NCBI GenBank assembly: GCA_029059935.1
Contig: JAIDUZ010000069.1
Span: 1 to 64,000, forward strand
Direction: 5' to 3'
Origin: Alistipes sp.
GTDB taxonomy: Bacteria; Bacteroidota; Bacteroidia; Bacteroidales; Rikenellaceae
DNA: 64,000 nt
In this document: positions 26,722 through 35,824 of the stretch, piece after piece
How the letters are laid out: each line of letters begins with the position of its first letter
How positions within the stretch are numbered: position 1 is the first letter of the stretch
Made by a program: the position numbers and the translations under genes
Notes under the pieces: model-generated
The model's database searches: none
What the model was told of the DNA's origin: nothing
What the model saw: the letters and a program-made list of their open reading frames with translations, nothing else

Positions 26722-27963
26722 TCACTCCGCAAGCTCTTCGCCGCGCAAGAACACCCGCCGAATCAACGGAGTCTGATAAGCATAGGAGAAGAATTCGACC
26801 GACGGCATCGGGGCCGTAAGGAAGAAATTCGCAGCTTTGCCGGGAGTGACCGAGCCGTACTCATCGCTCAGCCCCATGGCATAGGCCCCGTTGAGCGTCG
26901 CGGCGTTGATGGCTTCGGCCGGCGTCATCTTCATGCGGATGGAAGCCAGCGAGACGACCATGCGCATGTTGCCCGAGGGCGAAGAACCGGGGTTGTAGTC
27001 CGATGCCAGGGCGACACCCAGTCCGGCCCGGATCATCTCGCGGGCCGGCGGATAGCTCATGCCGAGGAAGAACGCCGCACCGGGCAGCAAGGTCGGCATG
27101 GTGGCGGCACCGCGCAACGCTTCGATTTCTGCCTCGCCCATGCGTTCGAGGTGGTCGACCGACAGCGCACCGTGGGCCACGCCCGCCTGCACACCGCCCG
27201 ACACGGCCAACTCGTTGGCATGTATCTTGGCCCGCAGGCCCGAACTGCGTCCCGCTTCGATGATGCGGACCGTTTCGTCGACCGTGAAGAACCCTTCGTC
27301 GCAGAATACGTCGACGAAATCGGCCAGCCCCTCGCGCACCACGGCCGGCAGCATCTCCCGGCACACCAGGTCGACATACTCCGCCTGCCGCCCGACGTAG
27401 GCCCGGGCCACGGCATGCGCCCCCAGGAACGTGGCACGCACGGCCAAAGGCACCGTCTCGCGGATGCGGCGAATGACACGCAGCATTTTCAGTTCATCCT
27501 CCGTAGAGAGCCCGTAGCCGCTCTTTATCTCCACGCAGCCGGTGCCCATGCGCATGATTTCGCGCACGCGCTCCATGGCCTGACGATAGAGTTCGTCTTC
27601 GGAGGTCTCGTGCAGCCGGTCGGCCGAATTGAGTATCCCGCCGCCGCGCCGGGCGATCTCTTCGTAGCTCAGCCCGTCTATCTTGTCCAGAAACTCCTGC
27701 TCGCGGCTTCCGGCATAGACCAGATGGGTGTGCGAGTCGCAGAACGACGGGAAGAGCATCCCGCCTCCGGCATCGACGACTTGCGCACCGTCGCCCGACG
27801 GGCATTCGGACATGGGACCGAACGCGGCGATGCGCCCCTCGTCGGCCAGCAGCCACGCATCGTCGAGGGTCTCCAGCCGCTTCATCTCCTCGCCGCAGAC
27901 GCGCAGAAGAGCGGCCGGCCGGATGCCGACGATCGTGCCGATGTTCCTAACAAGCAGTTTCAT
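26722..27963 (-). CDS. hutI: Imidazolonepropionase
   Basis: HutI hydrolyses 4-imidazolone-5-propionate to N-formimino-L-glutamate in histidine breakdown. The 413-residue amidohydrolase has the metal motif FCDSHTHLVYAG, the IKSGYGLSTEDELKMLR block, HANELAVSGGVQ with metal His, SVDHLERMG and the late ALASDYNPGSSPSGNM. It is the last gene of the ftcD-hutU-hutH-hutI operon, and its ATG lies 17 bp inside hutH. Confidence 0.95.
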   Translation of the reverse strand: MKLLVRNIGTIVGIRPAALLRVCGEEMKRLETLDDAWLLADEGRIAAFGPMSECPSGDGAQVVDAGGGMLFPSFCDSHTHLVYAGSREQEFLDKIDGLSYEEIARRGGGILNSADRLHETSEDELYRQAMERVREIMRMGTGCVEIKSGYGLSTEDELKMLRVIRRIRETVPLAVRATFLGAHAVARAYVGRQAEYVDLVCREMLPAVVREGLADFVDVFCDEGFFTVDETVRIIEAGRSSGLRAKIHANELAVSGGVQAGVAHGALSVDHLERMGEAEIEALRGAATMPTLLPGAAFFLGMSYPPAREMIRAGLGVALASDYNPGSSPSGNMRMVVSLASIRMKMTPAEAINAATLNGAYAMGLSDEYGSVTPGKAANFFLTAPMPSVEFFSYAYQTPLIRRVFLRGEELAE

Positions 27964-29437
27964 GACTCAGAAATTCGACCGACGATTCGATGTGGGGATA
28001 CATCACCGTATCGTCGATAATGAAGGGTATCCGGCCGCGATACCTGGACAGCAGCTCTTCCAGCACGGACGACGTGCGGAGCGGCCGTCGGAATTCGAAG
28101 GCCTGGGCAGCGTTGAAGAGTTCGATGGCGAGCACGCGCCGCGTATTGCACACCACGCGGTAGAGCTTCGTGGCGGCGTTGGACCCCATGCTGACATGGT
28201 CCTCCTGCCCCTGCGACGAGGGAATCGAGTCGACCGACGCCGGCATGCAGAGACCCTTGCTTTGGCTGACGATGGATGCGGCGGCATACTGCGGTATCAT
28301 GAACCCGCTGTTCAGTCCCGGCTTGGCCACCAGGAAACTGGGCAGGCCGCGCATGCCGGAGATGAGTTTGTAGATGCGCCGTTCGGAAATATTGGCCAGT
28401 TCGGCCACGGCTACGGCCAGAAAGTCCATGACCAGCGCAATGGGCTGACCGTGGAAATTGCCGGCCGAGACCACCATGTCCTCGTCGGGAAAGACGGTCG
28501 GATTATCGGTCGCGGAGTTGATTTCGACGGTCAGGACGCTCTCCGCATAGTCGATGGTGTCTTTCGATGCGCCGTGCACCTGCGGGATGCAGCGGAACGA
28601 ATAGGGGTCCTGCACATGTTGTTTTTCGCGCACGATTACCTCGCTGCCCTCCAGCAGCCGGCGGAAGTTGCGGGCCGTGGCCAGCTGCCCCCGATGGGCC
28701 CGGACCATGTGCACTTCGTCGCAGAAAGGCTCGATGCGGCCGTCGAAAGCGTCGAGCGACAACGCGCCTATCGTATCGGCCCACTCGCTCAGCCTGCGCG
28801 CCTCGATGAGCGACCACACGCCGTAAGCCGCCATGAACTGCGTGCCGTTGAGCAGCGCCAGCCCCTCTTTCGACTGCAATTCGATGGGCTGCCACCCCAT
28901 TTCGGCCAGCACGTCGGCCGCAGGAACCACCCGGCCGGCATGCTCCACCTCGCCGAGCCCCAGCAGCGGCAGGCTCATGTGGGCCAAAGGCGCCAGGTCG
29001 CCCGATGCGCCGAGCGACCCCTGCTGGTAGATGACGGGCAGTATGTCGTTGTTGAAGAAGTCGATAAGCCGTTCTACCGTGGCAAGCTGAACGCCCGAAT
29101 GACCATAGGAGAGCGACTGTATCTTCAGCAGCAGAATCAGCCGCACGACCTCCGCAGGCACCCGTTCGCCCGTACCGCAGGCGTGCGACATGACCAGATT
29201 TTTCTGCAACTGCGCCAGGTCGTCGCTTCCGACCGAGATGTTGCACAGCGACCCGAACCCCGTGGTGATGCCGTAGACGGGCCGTTCGGGATTCTCCATC
29301 TTGCGGTCGAGGTATTCGCGGCAGCGGACGATGCGCCGGCGGGCATCGTCGGAAAGTGCCAGGCGAAGGTGTTTTTCGAGGATTTCGCGGACCCGGGCTA
29401 TCGAAAGATGCTCGGCCGAAATATGATGAACTTCCAT
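27947..29437 (-). CDS. hutH: Histidine ammonia-lyase
   Basis: HutH deaminates L-histidine to trans-urocanate. The 496-residue protein has the Ala-Ser-Gly triad that forms the MIO cofactor in GSLGASGDLAPLAHM near residue 143. It also has the substrate-binding YGITTGFG, the GSNAATK-type tail and the VEINSATDNP block. ATG 29437 is chosen over an in-frame TTG 12 nt upstream. It lies 22 bp after hutU and overlaps hutI by 17 bp. Confidence 0.95.
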   Translation of the reverse strand: MEVHHISAEHLSIARVREILEKHLRLALSDDARRRIVRCREYLDRKMENPERPVYGITTGFGSLCNISVGSDDLAQLQKNLVMSHACGTGERVPAEVVRLILLLKIQSLSYGHSGVQLATVERLIDFFNNDILPVIYQQGSLGASGDLAPLAHMSLPLLGLGEVEHAGRVVPAADVLAEMGWQPIELQSKEGLALLNGTQFMAAYGVWSLIEARRLSEWADTIGALSLDAFDGRIEPFCDEVHMVRAHRGQLATARNFRRLLEGSEVIVREKQHVQDPYSFRCIPQVHGASKDTIDYAESVLTVEINSATDNPTVFPDEDMVVSAGNFHGQPIALVMDFLAVAVAELANISERRIYKLISGMRGLPSFLVAKPGLNSGFMIPQYAAASIVSQSKGLCMPASVDSIPSSQGQEDHVSMGSNAATKLYRVVCNTRRVLAIELFNAAQAFEFRRPLRTSSVLEELLSRYRGRIPFIIDDTVMYPHIESSVEFLSHETAC

Positions 29438-29459
29438 GTGAGACAACAAGTGTTAAGCG

Positions 29460-31475
29460 TTATTCATTCAATATGTTGCGAATCAGATTTTCATCGGCTA
29501 TGCTGGGCAGCGTGACTTGGAGTCCGGGAGTGCGCGCCATTTCGCGGCGGATAGCGGACAAGGCCCCTTTGTTGCGGGCCCAGCCGCGGCGGGCGATGCC
29601 GTTGTTGACGTCCCAGAAGAGCATGTCGCGGATGCGGCGGTCGGCATCCTCCGAACCGTCGATCACCATGCCGAATCCGCCGTTGATGACCTCGCCCCAC
29701 CCTACGCCGCCACCGTTGTGGATCGAGACCCAGGTGGCGCCGCGGAACGAGTCGCCGATGACGTTCTGCACGGCCATGTCGGCCGTGCGCGACGAGCCGT
29801 CGTAGATGTTCGACGTCTCGCGGTAGGGCGAATCGGTGCCCGACACGTCGTGGTGGTCGCGTCCCAGCACCACGGGAGCCGAAAGGCGGCCGTCGGCGAT
29901 GGCGCGATTGAATGCCAAGGCGATCCGGCTGCGTCCCTCGCAGTCGGCGTAAAGGATGCGGGCCTGCGAACCGACCACCAGCTTGTTGCGGCCGGCTTCG
30001 CGAATCCAATGAATGTTGTCGTCCAGCTGGCCCCGGATCTCTTCGGGAGCCGTGCGGCGTATCTCCTCCAACACTTCGGCCGCAAGACGGTCGGTCAACT
30101 CCAAATCCTCAGGCTTGCCCGAGGTGCAGACCCACCGGAACGGGCCGAAACCGTAGTCGAAGAACATGGGACCCATGATGTCCTGCACGTAGGAGGGATA
30201 GCGGAAACGGCCGCCCTCGCCCATCACGGCGGCACCGGCGCGCGACGCTTCCAGCAGGAAGGCATTGCCGTAGTCGAAGAAGTACATGCCGCGGGCCGTC
30301 AACTTGTTGATAGCGTCGGCCTGACGGCGCAGCGACTCCTGCACGCACTCGCGGAAGCGGACGGGTTCCTCGGCCATCATCTTGTTGGAGGCCTCGTAAC
30401 TCAGCCCCACCGGATAGTAGCCGCCCGCCCAAGGGTTGTGGAGCGACGTCTGATCGGAACCGAGGTCGACAGCGATCTCTTCGGCTGCGAGCCGCTCCCA
30501 AAGGTCAACCACATTGCCCACGTAAGCCAGCGACACCACTTCCCGCTCGGCAACGGCCTTGCGAATGCGCGGCATCAGTTCGTCCAGCGACTCGTGCAGC
30601 TCGTCGACCCAGCCCTGCTCGTGACGCTTGGCGGCCGCCTTGGGGTTGATTTCGGCAATCACCGACACCACACCCGAGATGTTACCCGCCTTGGGCTGGG
30701 CTCCCGACATGCCGCCCAGGCCCGACGAGACGAAAAGCATGCCGCGCGTGTCCCTGCGCCCGCTCGTGAAGCGTTTGCGGGCGGCGTTGAGCACCGTGAT
30801 GGTCGTACCGTGGACGATGCCTTGCGGGCCGATGTACATGTACGACCCGGCGGTCATCTGCCCGTACTGCGAGACTCCGAGGGCGTTCATCCGCTCCCAG
30901 TCGTCGGGTTTCGAATAGTTGGGAATCACCATGCCGTTGGTGACGACCACGCGCGGCGCATCGGGGTGCGACGGGAAGAGCCCCAGCGGATGACCCGAAT
31001 ACATCACCAGCGTCTGCCGGTCGGTCATCTCCGACAGATACTTCATCGTCAGCCGGTACTGAGCCCAGTTCTGGAACACGGCACCGTTGCCGCCATAGGT
31101 AATCAGTTCGTGAGGGTGCTGGGCCACAGCCTTGTCCAGGTTGTTCTGTATCATCATCATGATGGCCGCGGCCTGCCGGCAGCGGGCCGGATATTCGTCG
31201 ATGGGCCGGGCATACATCTCGTAGTCGGGACGCAGACGGTACATGTAGATGCGGCCGTATTTGCGCAGCTCCTCGGCGAACTCCCGAATCAAGACGGCAT
31301 GGTGCTTCTCGGGAAAGTAGCGCAGCGCGTTTTTCAGAGCGAGCACCCGCTCTTCGGGCGTCAGAATCTCCTTGCGGCGCGGAGCATGGTTGATCTGTTT
31401 GTCATAGGGTTTCACGGCGGGCAGCCTGTCGGGGATGCCGGCGCGAATATCGGCCTGGAATTCCTGCAACGTCAT
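29460..31475 (-). CDS. hutU: Urocanate hydratase
   Basis: HutU hydrates urocanate to 4-imidazolone-5-propionate using tightly bound NAD+. The 671-residue protein shows the urocanase blocks ITYGGNGAVFQNWAQYRL, VMYSGHPLGLFPS, QMTAGSYMYIGPQGIVHGTT, SDQTSLHNPWAGGYYP and HNGGGVGWGEVINGG. It is longer than the roughly 550-residue proteobacterial enzyme, as in Bacteroidetes-type urocanases with insertions. The start at ATG 31475 leaves a 4-bp gap to ftcD. Confidence 0.95.
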   Translation of the reverse strand: MTLQEFQADIRAGIPDRLPAVKPYDKQINHAPRRKEILTPEERVLALKNALRYFPEKHHAVLIREFAEELRKYGRIYMYRLRPDYEMYARPIDEYPARCRQAAAIMMMIQNNLDKAVAQHPHELITYGGNGAVFQNWAQYRLTMKYLSEMTDRQTLVMYSGHPLGLFPSHPDAPRVVVTNGMVIPNYSKPDDWERMNALGVSQYGQMTAGSYMYIGPQGIVHGTTITVLNAARKRFTSGRRDTRGMLFVSSGLGGMSGAQPKAGNISGVVSVIAEINPKAAAKRHEQGWVDELHESLDELMPRIRKAVAEREVVSLAYVGNVVDLWERLAAEEIAVDLGSDQTSLHNPWAGGYYPVGLSYEASNKMMAEEPVRFRECVQESLRRQADAINKLTARGMYFFDYGNAFLLEASRAGAAVMGEGGRFRYPSYVQDIMGPMFFDYGFGPFRWVCTSGKPEDLELTDRLAAEVLEEIRRTAPEEIRGQLDDNIHWIREAGRNKLVVGSQARILYADCEGRSRIALAFNRAIADGRLSAPVVLGRDHHDVSGTDSPYRETSNIYDGSSRTADMAVQNVIGDSFRGATWVSIHNGGGVGWGEVINGGFGMVIDGSEDADRRIRDMLFWDVNNGIARRGWARNKGALSAIRREMARTPGLQVTLPSIADENLIRNILNE

Positions 31476-31479
31476 ATCC

Positions 31480-33180
31480 TTATTGTATTTTCGATTCGAC
31501 AAGAGCCAAAATCTCCTTTTCGAGGCGTTCGGCCTCGGCCGCCAGCGTTTCGGCTTCGGCGACAAGGGCGTCGGCCACAGCACGGTCTTTCAGCCCGGCA
31601 GCGTTGATTTTGACATTGAGACAAGCCCCCAGCACCGCACTGCGCGCCGCCAAAGCGCCCACTCCGGCGTCGGAGACCGAGTTGGGATTGCCTTCGGCGG
31701 CCATGGCCCGCACGATGTCGAAAACCTTCGACGCGGCCTTCATCGTGCGCAGCGGCACCTGCGTGGCATAGAGCGTCGCGGCCTGCAGGGCTTCGCTGCG
31801 CGCCGCCTTCTCCTCGTCGGTGGACTTGGGCATGGCGAAAACGGCCATGATGCGGTTGAAGGCCGCCGTGTCTTCGTCGACCAGGTGCAGCAGTTCGGAG
31901 AGGAGGGCCTGCCCCTTGTCGGCCCAGTCGGAGAACTCCTCCCAACGGTCGTCCCAGCCGGCCTTGTGGGCCGAGAGGTTGGCCACCATCGTGCCGAGCG
32001 CCGCACCCAGGGCTCCCATGTAAGCCGAAATCGAGCCGCCGCCCGGAGCCGGCGATTCGATCGCCGTTTCGGCGGCGAACGCCTTGCAGGTCATGTCGAT
32101 AAGCCGCTTGTCCGCAACCTCCGCATCCAACAGATATTCTATCACCTTCTCCTCGGGCACGAACGGTTTCAGATCGTCCAGCCCCATCGACTTGACGGCC
32201 ATGCGGACAATCTCCTCTTCGGCGATGCCGGTCGAACGCTGCTGCTTGCGCAAGAAATATTTGCCGGCTTCGACCAGCGCCCGCTTGGGCACCAGACCGA
32301 CGATTTCGGTGCCCGTCACGCGTACGCCGCGGGCATCGGCCTTGCGGCACACCTCGTCGAAAGCGACATGCAGGGGTGTGACGGCAATGTCGGTGATGTT
32401 CATCGAGACCTGCGCGATGCCGTACTCCTCGATGAACCAGCCGATGGCCTTGGTCGCCTTGAGCGTGCCGGGCCGCATGACGGGATTGCCGTCGGCATCC
32501 TTCACGATTTTGCCCGTGATGGGATTGCCCTCGCGGACGGGACGTCCCTTCTCGCGCACGTCGAATGCAATGGCGTTGGCGCGGCGCGTGGAGGTGGTAT
32601 TGAGGTTGAAATTGACGGCTATCAGAAAATCGCGCGCTCCGACCGTCGTGGCACCCGTGCGGGCCACCCCGTCGTCGTAGGGCCGGGCCCCGAAATCGGG
32701 TGCCGACTCCGCATGCGCCAGCTTCTCGGGCAGCGCCTCGTATTCGCCGGCCCGGCAGACGGCCAGGTTCTTGCGCTCGGGCCGGAAAGCGGCGGCCTCG
32801 TAGCAATAGGTCGGAATGCGCAGCTCCTCGGCGATGCGTTTGGCCAGGTCGCGCGACAGGGCGGCGCACTCCTCCAGCGTGATGCCCGATATGGGAATCA
32901 GCGGCAGCACGTCGGTGGCTCCCATGCGCGGATGGGCCCCCTTGTGCTTGCGCATGTCGATGAGTTCGGCGGCGCGCTTCACCCCCTGGAAAGCGGCTTC
33001 GACGACCGCTTCGGGGCTGCCGACGAACGTGACGACCGTGCGGTTGGTGGCTTCGCCGGGGTCTACGTCGAGCAGCCGGACGCCGCCCGAACGCTCGATG
33101 GCCGCAGTGATCTGCCCGATTACCTCCCGGTCGCGTCCCTCGCTGAAATTGGGGACGCACTCTACGATTCTCTGTTCCAT
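31480..33180 (-). CDS. ftcD: Bifunctional glutamate formimidoyltransferase / formimidoyl-THF cyclodeaminase
   Basis: This 566-residue fusion moves the formimino group from formiminoglutamate to tetrahydrofolate, then releases ammonia to give methenyl-THF. The N-terminal formimidoyltransferase domain (residues about 1-300) starts VECVPNFSEGRD and has HPRMGATDVLPLIPISG. The C-terminal cyclodeaminase domain (about 355-566) has PAPGGGSISAYMGALGAALGTMVANL. The fused order matches the animal FTCD enzyme. It is the first gene of the hut operon, so the last pathway enzyme is translated first. The start at ATG 33180 opens the family's first strand exactly. Confidence 0.94.
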   Translation of the reverse strand: MEQRIVECVPNFSEGRDREVIGQITAAIERSGGVRLLDVDPGEATNRTVVTFVGSPEAVVEAAFQGVKRAAELIDMRKHKGAHPRMGATDVLPLIPISGITLEECAALSRDLAKRIAEELRIPTYCYEAAAFRPERKNLAVCRAGEYEALPEKLAHAESAPDFGARPYDDGVARTGATTVGARDFLIAVNFNLNTTSTRRANAIAFDVREKGRPVREGNPITGKIVKDADGNPVMRPGTLKATKAIGWFIEEYGIAQVSMNITDIAVTPLHVAFDEVCRKADARGVRVTGTEIVGLVPKRALVEAGKYFLRKQQRSTGIAEEEIVRMAVKSMGLDDLKPFVPEEKVIEYLLDAEVADKRLIDMTCKAFAAETAIESPAPGGGSISAYMGALGAALGTMVANLSAHKAGWDDRWEEFSDWADKGQALLSELLHLVDEDTAAFNRIMAVFAMPKSTDEEKAARSEALQAATLYATQVPLRTMKAASKVFDIVRAMAAEGNPNSVSDAGVGALAARSAVLGACLNVKINAAGLKDRAVADALVAEAETLAAEAERLEKEILALVESKIQ

Positions 33181-33326
33181 GATATGTTGTTTTCGGATTT
33201 TTCCAATGCTGCAATCCGCCGTACAATCGGGACGGAAACGGCCCGTGCCCGACTCGCCGCATCCCGACCAACTCCTCCCGTCGAAACCGGAAACAGGTCG
33301 GAAACAGCAAGACATACGGACGAAGT

Positions 33327-33357
33327 CAAATATACGGATTTTTCGGCAGACGGACAA
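33327..33357 (-). promoter_or_regulatory. Promoter for the hut operon
   Basis: TTG at 33355-33357 and TATATTTG at 33327-33334 on the minus strand are 20 nt apart, a full consensus. The leader to ftcD would be about 140 nt, long enough for regulation. No known histidine or purine riboswitch is recognised in it. Confidence 0.75.
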
Positions 33358-33470
33358 CAAATCGTTAGAAAAATAACAGCAGGTCCGGCGGACAGCGCGG
33401 AATGCGGCTCTTCGAAACCCGAAAATATTCGCAGGCTGCACCCGGAGTGGCAAGGGCCGCCCTACCCCAT

Positions 33471-33500
33471 AAAAAAGCCCGGAGCCTTATGGCCCCGGGC
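33471..33500 (-). terminator. Terminator after the TonB receptor gene
   Basis: On the minus strand a GCCCGG/CCGGGC stem with an inner GGCC-type extension is followed by six T. It lies 41 nt after the stop at 33541. Confidence 0.8.
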
Positions 33501-33540
33501 GGAATGCAGCCGGAAGCGGACGGAGCGTCCGCGCAAAAAC

Positions 33541-35544
33541 TCAGCGGCGGCCGATGGTCAGCACCACGCCGCCCGTAATCCACGCACCGGGCAGCGGAAT
33601 GCCGCCCATGTCGCAGTAACGGGTGTCGGTGATGTTCATGCCGTCGACATAGAGCCGGCAGATGCCCTTCTCCCAGGCCAGCCGCGCGTCGAGCAGAAAA
33701 TAGGGCTTGAAATCGCGCGTTTCGGTCACCGAGGCATCGCCGGGTACGGGATAGTGGGTATAGCTGCCGTTGCGGTCGGCGACGGAGGCCGTGAGCGCCA
33801 GCGACATGCGGCGCAGGAAACGCACCTCGACGGCCAGCGCCGCCTTGTGGCGCAGAAAATCCATGGCGCTCTTGGCAATAAGGTCGGAACTGCGGTCCGT
33901 CGTAATCCAGGCATAGGACAAGGTCGCCCGGCGCAGGAAGCCCTCGGACGAGACATAGCCGCCCGACAATTCGACGCCGTAGGTGTCCAGTGCGCTCGTC
34001 TGCTCGGAATGCCACTTGCCGCGCCACTCGGCCACGGGGTCGTCGTCGGGGTGCCACACCCAGTCGATGATGTCGCGTCCGGCGCGGTAGTAGCCCATCG
34101 CCGAAGCGGTCCAATGTCCCCGGGCATACTCGGCACCCGCGCGGACCGTAACGGCCTTTTCGGGCACGAGGTCCAGGTTGTTGACCTGTGCGGGCGACGA
34201 ATAGTAGAGGTCGGTGAAGGTCGGCAGACGCATCGACTGCGAAGCTCCGACGCTCAGGTGCAACCCCTCGGCAGGAGCATAGCCTCCGGCCACGCTCCAC
34301 AGTGCAGCTTGCCCGTAGGGCGTGATGCTCGCGCCGACCGATGCGGCCGCATCGAAGCGCCGCCACTGCTTGGCGTGCCGCAGGTAGACGTTGCCGGTAT
34401 GGCGCGACTCGCCGCGGAGATAGTCGCCGCGGGGCGTTGCGAGCGCCTCGCCCAGATTGGTGCTGTAGATGTGGTTATACGCATAGTCGCCGCCCAGCGT
34501 CGTGGTGCCGCCGGCCCAGTCGCAGTCGGCCCACACCTTGGCTCCGACGTTGTCGGTGTTGTGGCGGTTCATGGCCGTGCCGCGCGTCCAGTCGTAGCGG
34601 TCGAAGTTCTTGCGGTAGCTGACGGAGGCGCCGAACGAGAAGCGCCCTGCGGAGCGCAGCCATCTGAGCGACGCCAGAGCCGTGGAGGTACGCTCCCACT
34701 GCTCGGGGTTGTAGGCGGCATAGAACCCGTTCGACCCGAAAGCGCGAATCTGATACCCGGCCTGGAAGTCGAAAAATCCGGCCCGCGACGTCTCGCAGGT
34801 CGCCCGCGCGAATGCGTTGAGCGTCTCGAAATCGGTGTTGTGGCGATAACCGTCGCTGCGCCGGTAGGAGACGGCGCCCTGCGCCGTGAGCCCTCCGGAC
34901 GATGCGGCACCCGAAAGATTGGCGTAACCGTAGCCGTATTGTCCGCCCGAGCCCTCGAAACGCAGATATTCGGGCATGAGGGGTGCCGTGCGGATATTGA
35001 CGGCTCCGGCATAGGCCCCGACGCCGGGGATACCCTCCAGCAATTCGACGCCCGAAACAATGTCGAGGTCGACGGGCAGCGAGTGGGACTGGTGTCCGGT
35101 GCGGGCATCGGTGAAGTCGATGCCGTTGAGAAGGACCATGGTCTGGTCGAAAGAGCCTCCGCGGACGGAGATGTCGGCCTGCGTGCCCTTGCCCCCGCGT
35201 TCGCGGATGTCGACCGAAGGAGCGGTGCGCAGCGCCGATTCGAGCGTCTGATAGGGCGCCGCGGCCTGTGCTTTCCGGTCGAAAAGCGGGGTTTGCGACT
35301 GGGCGCTGCGCACCGGAACGGGAAGAGTTCCCGAAATGCCGACCTCCCGGATCCGCAGTTCCCGAAGAACCGCGGTCGTGTCGGCGTCCTGTGCGGATGC
35401 GCCTTGCGTCGCGAGCAGCAGAATAGACATCCCCACCGAGAGCACTCCGATTCTTACATGACGGCGCAGACTCGCGAAGACCGCCCAGCCTCCGCGACTC
35501 CACCGCCGCCAGCAGAGAGCCTGCTTCGGAAGAGATTTTTCCAT
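33541..35544 (-). CDS. TonB-dependent outer-membrane receptor (BtuB-like)
   Basis: This 667-residue receptor has a long basic N-terminus before the signal helix (VGMSILLLATQGASAQ). It has a TonB box region near VLRELRIREVGISGT, a plug with SVRGGSFDQTMVLLNGIDFTD, and a barrel ending ITGGVVLTIGRR. The RTGHQSHSLPVDLDIV plug block and the absence of a carboxypeptidase-like domain resemble BtuB/FecA-type receptors. The ligand is unknown. The C-terminal residue is Arg, not the usual aromatic. ATG 35544 is chosen because upstream frame lies in a GC-rich palindromic leader. It is monocistronic with its own terminator. Confidence 0.88.
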   Translation of the reverse strand: MEKSLPKQALCWRRWSRGGWAVFASLRRHVRIGVLSVGMSILLLATQGASAQDADTTAVLRELRIREVGISGTLPVPVRSAQSQTPLFDRKAQAAAPYQTLESALRTAPSVDIRERGGKGTQADISVRGGSFDQTMVLLNGIDFTDARTGHQSHSLPVDLDIVSGVELLEGIPGVGAYAGAVNIRTAPLMPEYLRFEGSGGQYGYGYANLSGAASSGGLTAQGAVSYRRSDGYRHNTDFETLNAFARATCETSRAGFFDFQAGYQIRAFGSNGFYAAYNPEQWERTSTALASLRWLRSAGRFSFGASVSYRKNFDRYDWTRGTAMNRHNTDNVGAKVWADCDWAGGTTTLGGDYAYNHIYSTNLGEALATPRGDYLRGESRHTGNVYLRHAKQWRRFDAAASVGASITPYGQAALWSVAGGYAPAEGLHLSVGASQSMRLPTFTDLYYSSPAQVNNLDLVPEKAVTVRAGAEYARGHWTASAMGYYRAGRDIIDWVWHPDDDPVAEWRGKWHSEQTSALDTYGVELSGGYVSSEGFLRRATLSYAWITTDRSSDLIAKSAMDFLRHKAALAVEVRFLRRMSLALTASVADRNGSYTHYPVPGDASVTETRDFKPYFLLDARLAWEKGICRLYVDGMNITDTRYCDMGGIPLPGAWITGGVVLTIGRR

Positions 35545-35824
35545 TTGCTTGAAATTTGAATTTGAGTTGATTATGCGGCCTTGCCCGAAGCATTGCATCA
35601 ACTCCGGAGAAAGGCCGAAAAACGGCGGTCGGGAAGGCGTCCGGCTGCAAGCCTCCGTCCCGCACCGCCGAGAAGAAATCAGATTGGTTCCGCGAGCCCC
35701 GGCTTTTGCCGGCCACACCGGCGAAAGTCGAAATTCACGGCTGCCGACCGCGGAGAGCCAGTGCGCAATGTCCGACAGATAAATATTCTGTATGCAAGCA
35801 ATTTACGCACGACCGCCGGCAGTG
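35545..35824 (-). other. GC-rich palindromic leader upstream of the TonB receptor
   Basis: No gene is seen. A strong imperfect palindrome covers about 35623-35670 (CGGCGGT/ACCGCCG outer stem with inner CGGGA/TCCCG and GGCT/AGCC). It could fold as leader RNA of the receptor gene. I do not recognise it as a known riboswitch in the correct orientation. Confidence 0.4.

Noticed and set aside
31435-35559. 1374-codon open frame on the plus strand
   Set aside because: It runs antisense through ftcD and the TonB receptor, both clearly coding on the minus strand, and shows only reverse-complement composition.
35623-35690. Cobalamin-riboswitch-like core (GGGAA ... CCCGC) near the BtuB-like receptor gene
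   Set aside because: The likeness is on the plus strand, opposite to the receptor gene, and no plus-strand gene follows. The B12-box-like end near 35755 lacks key conserved A residues. The region is a strong palindrome, which can mimic such motifs.
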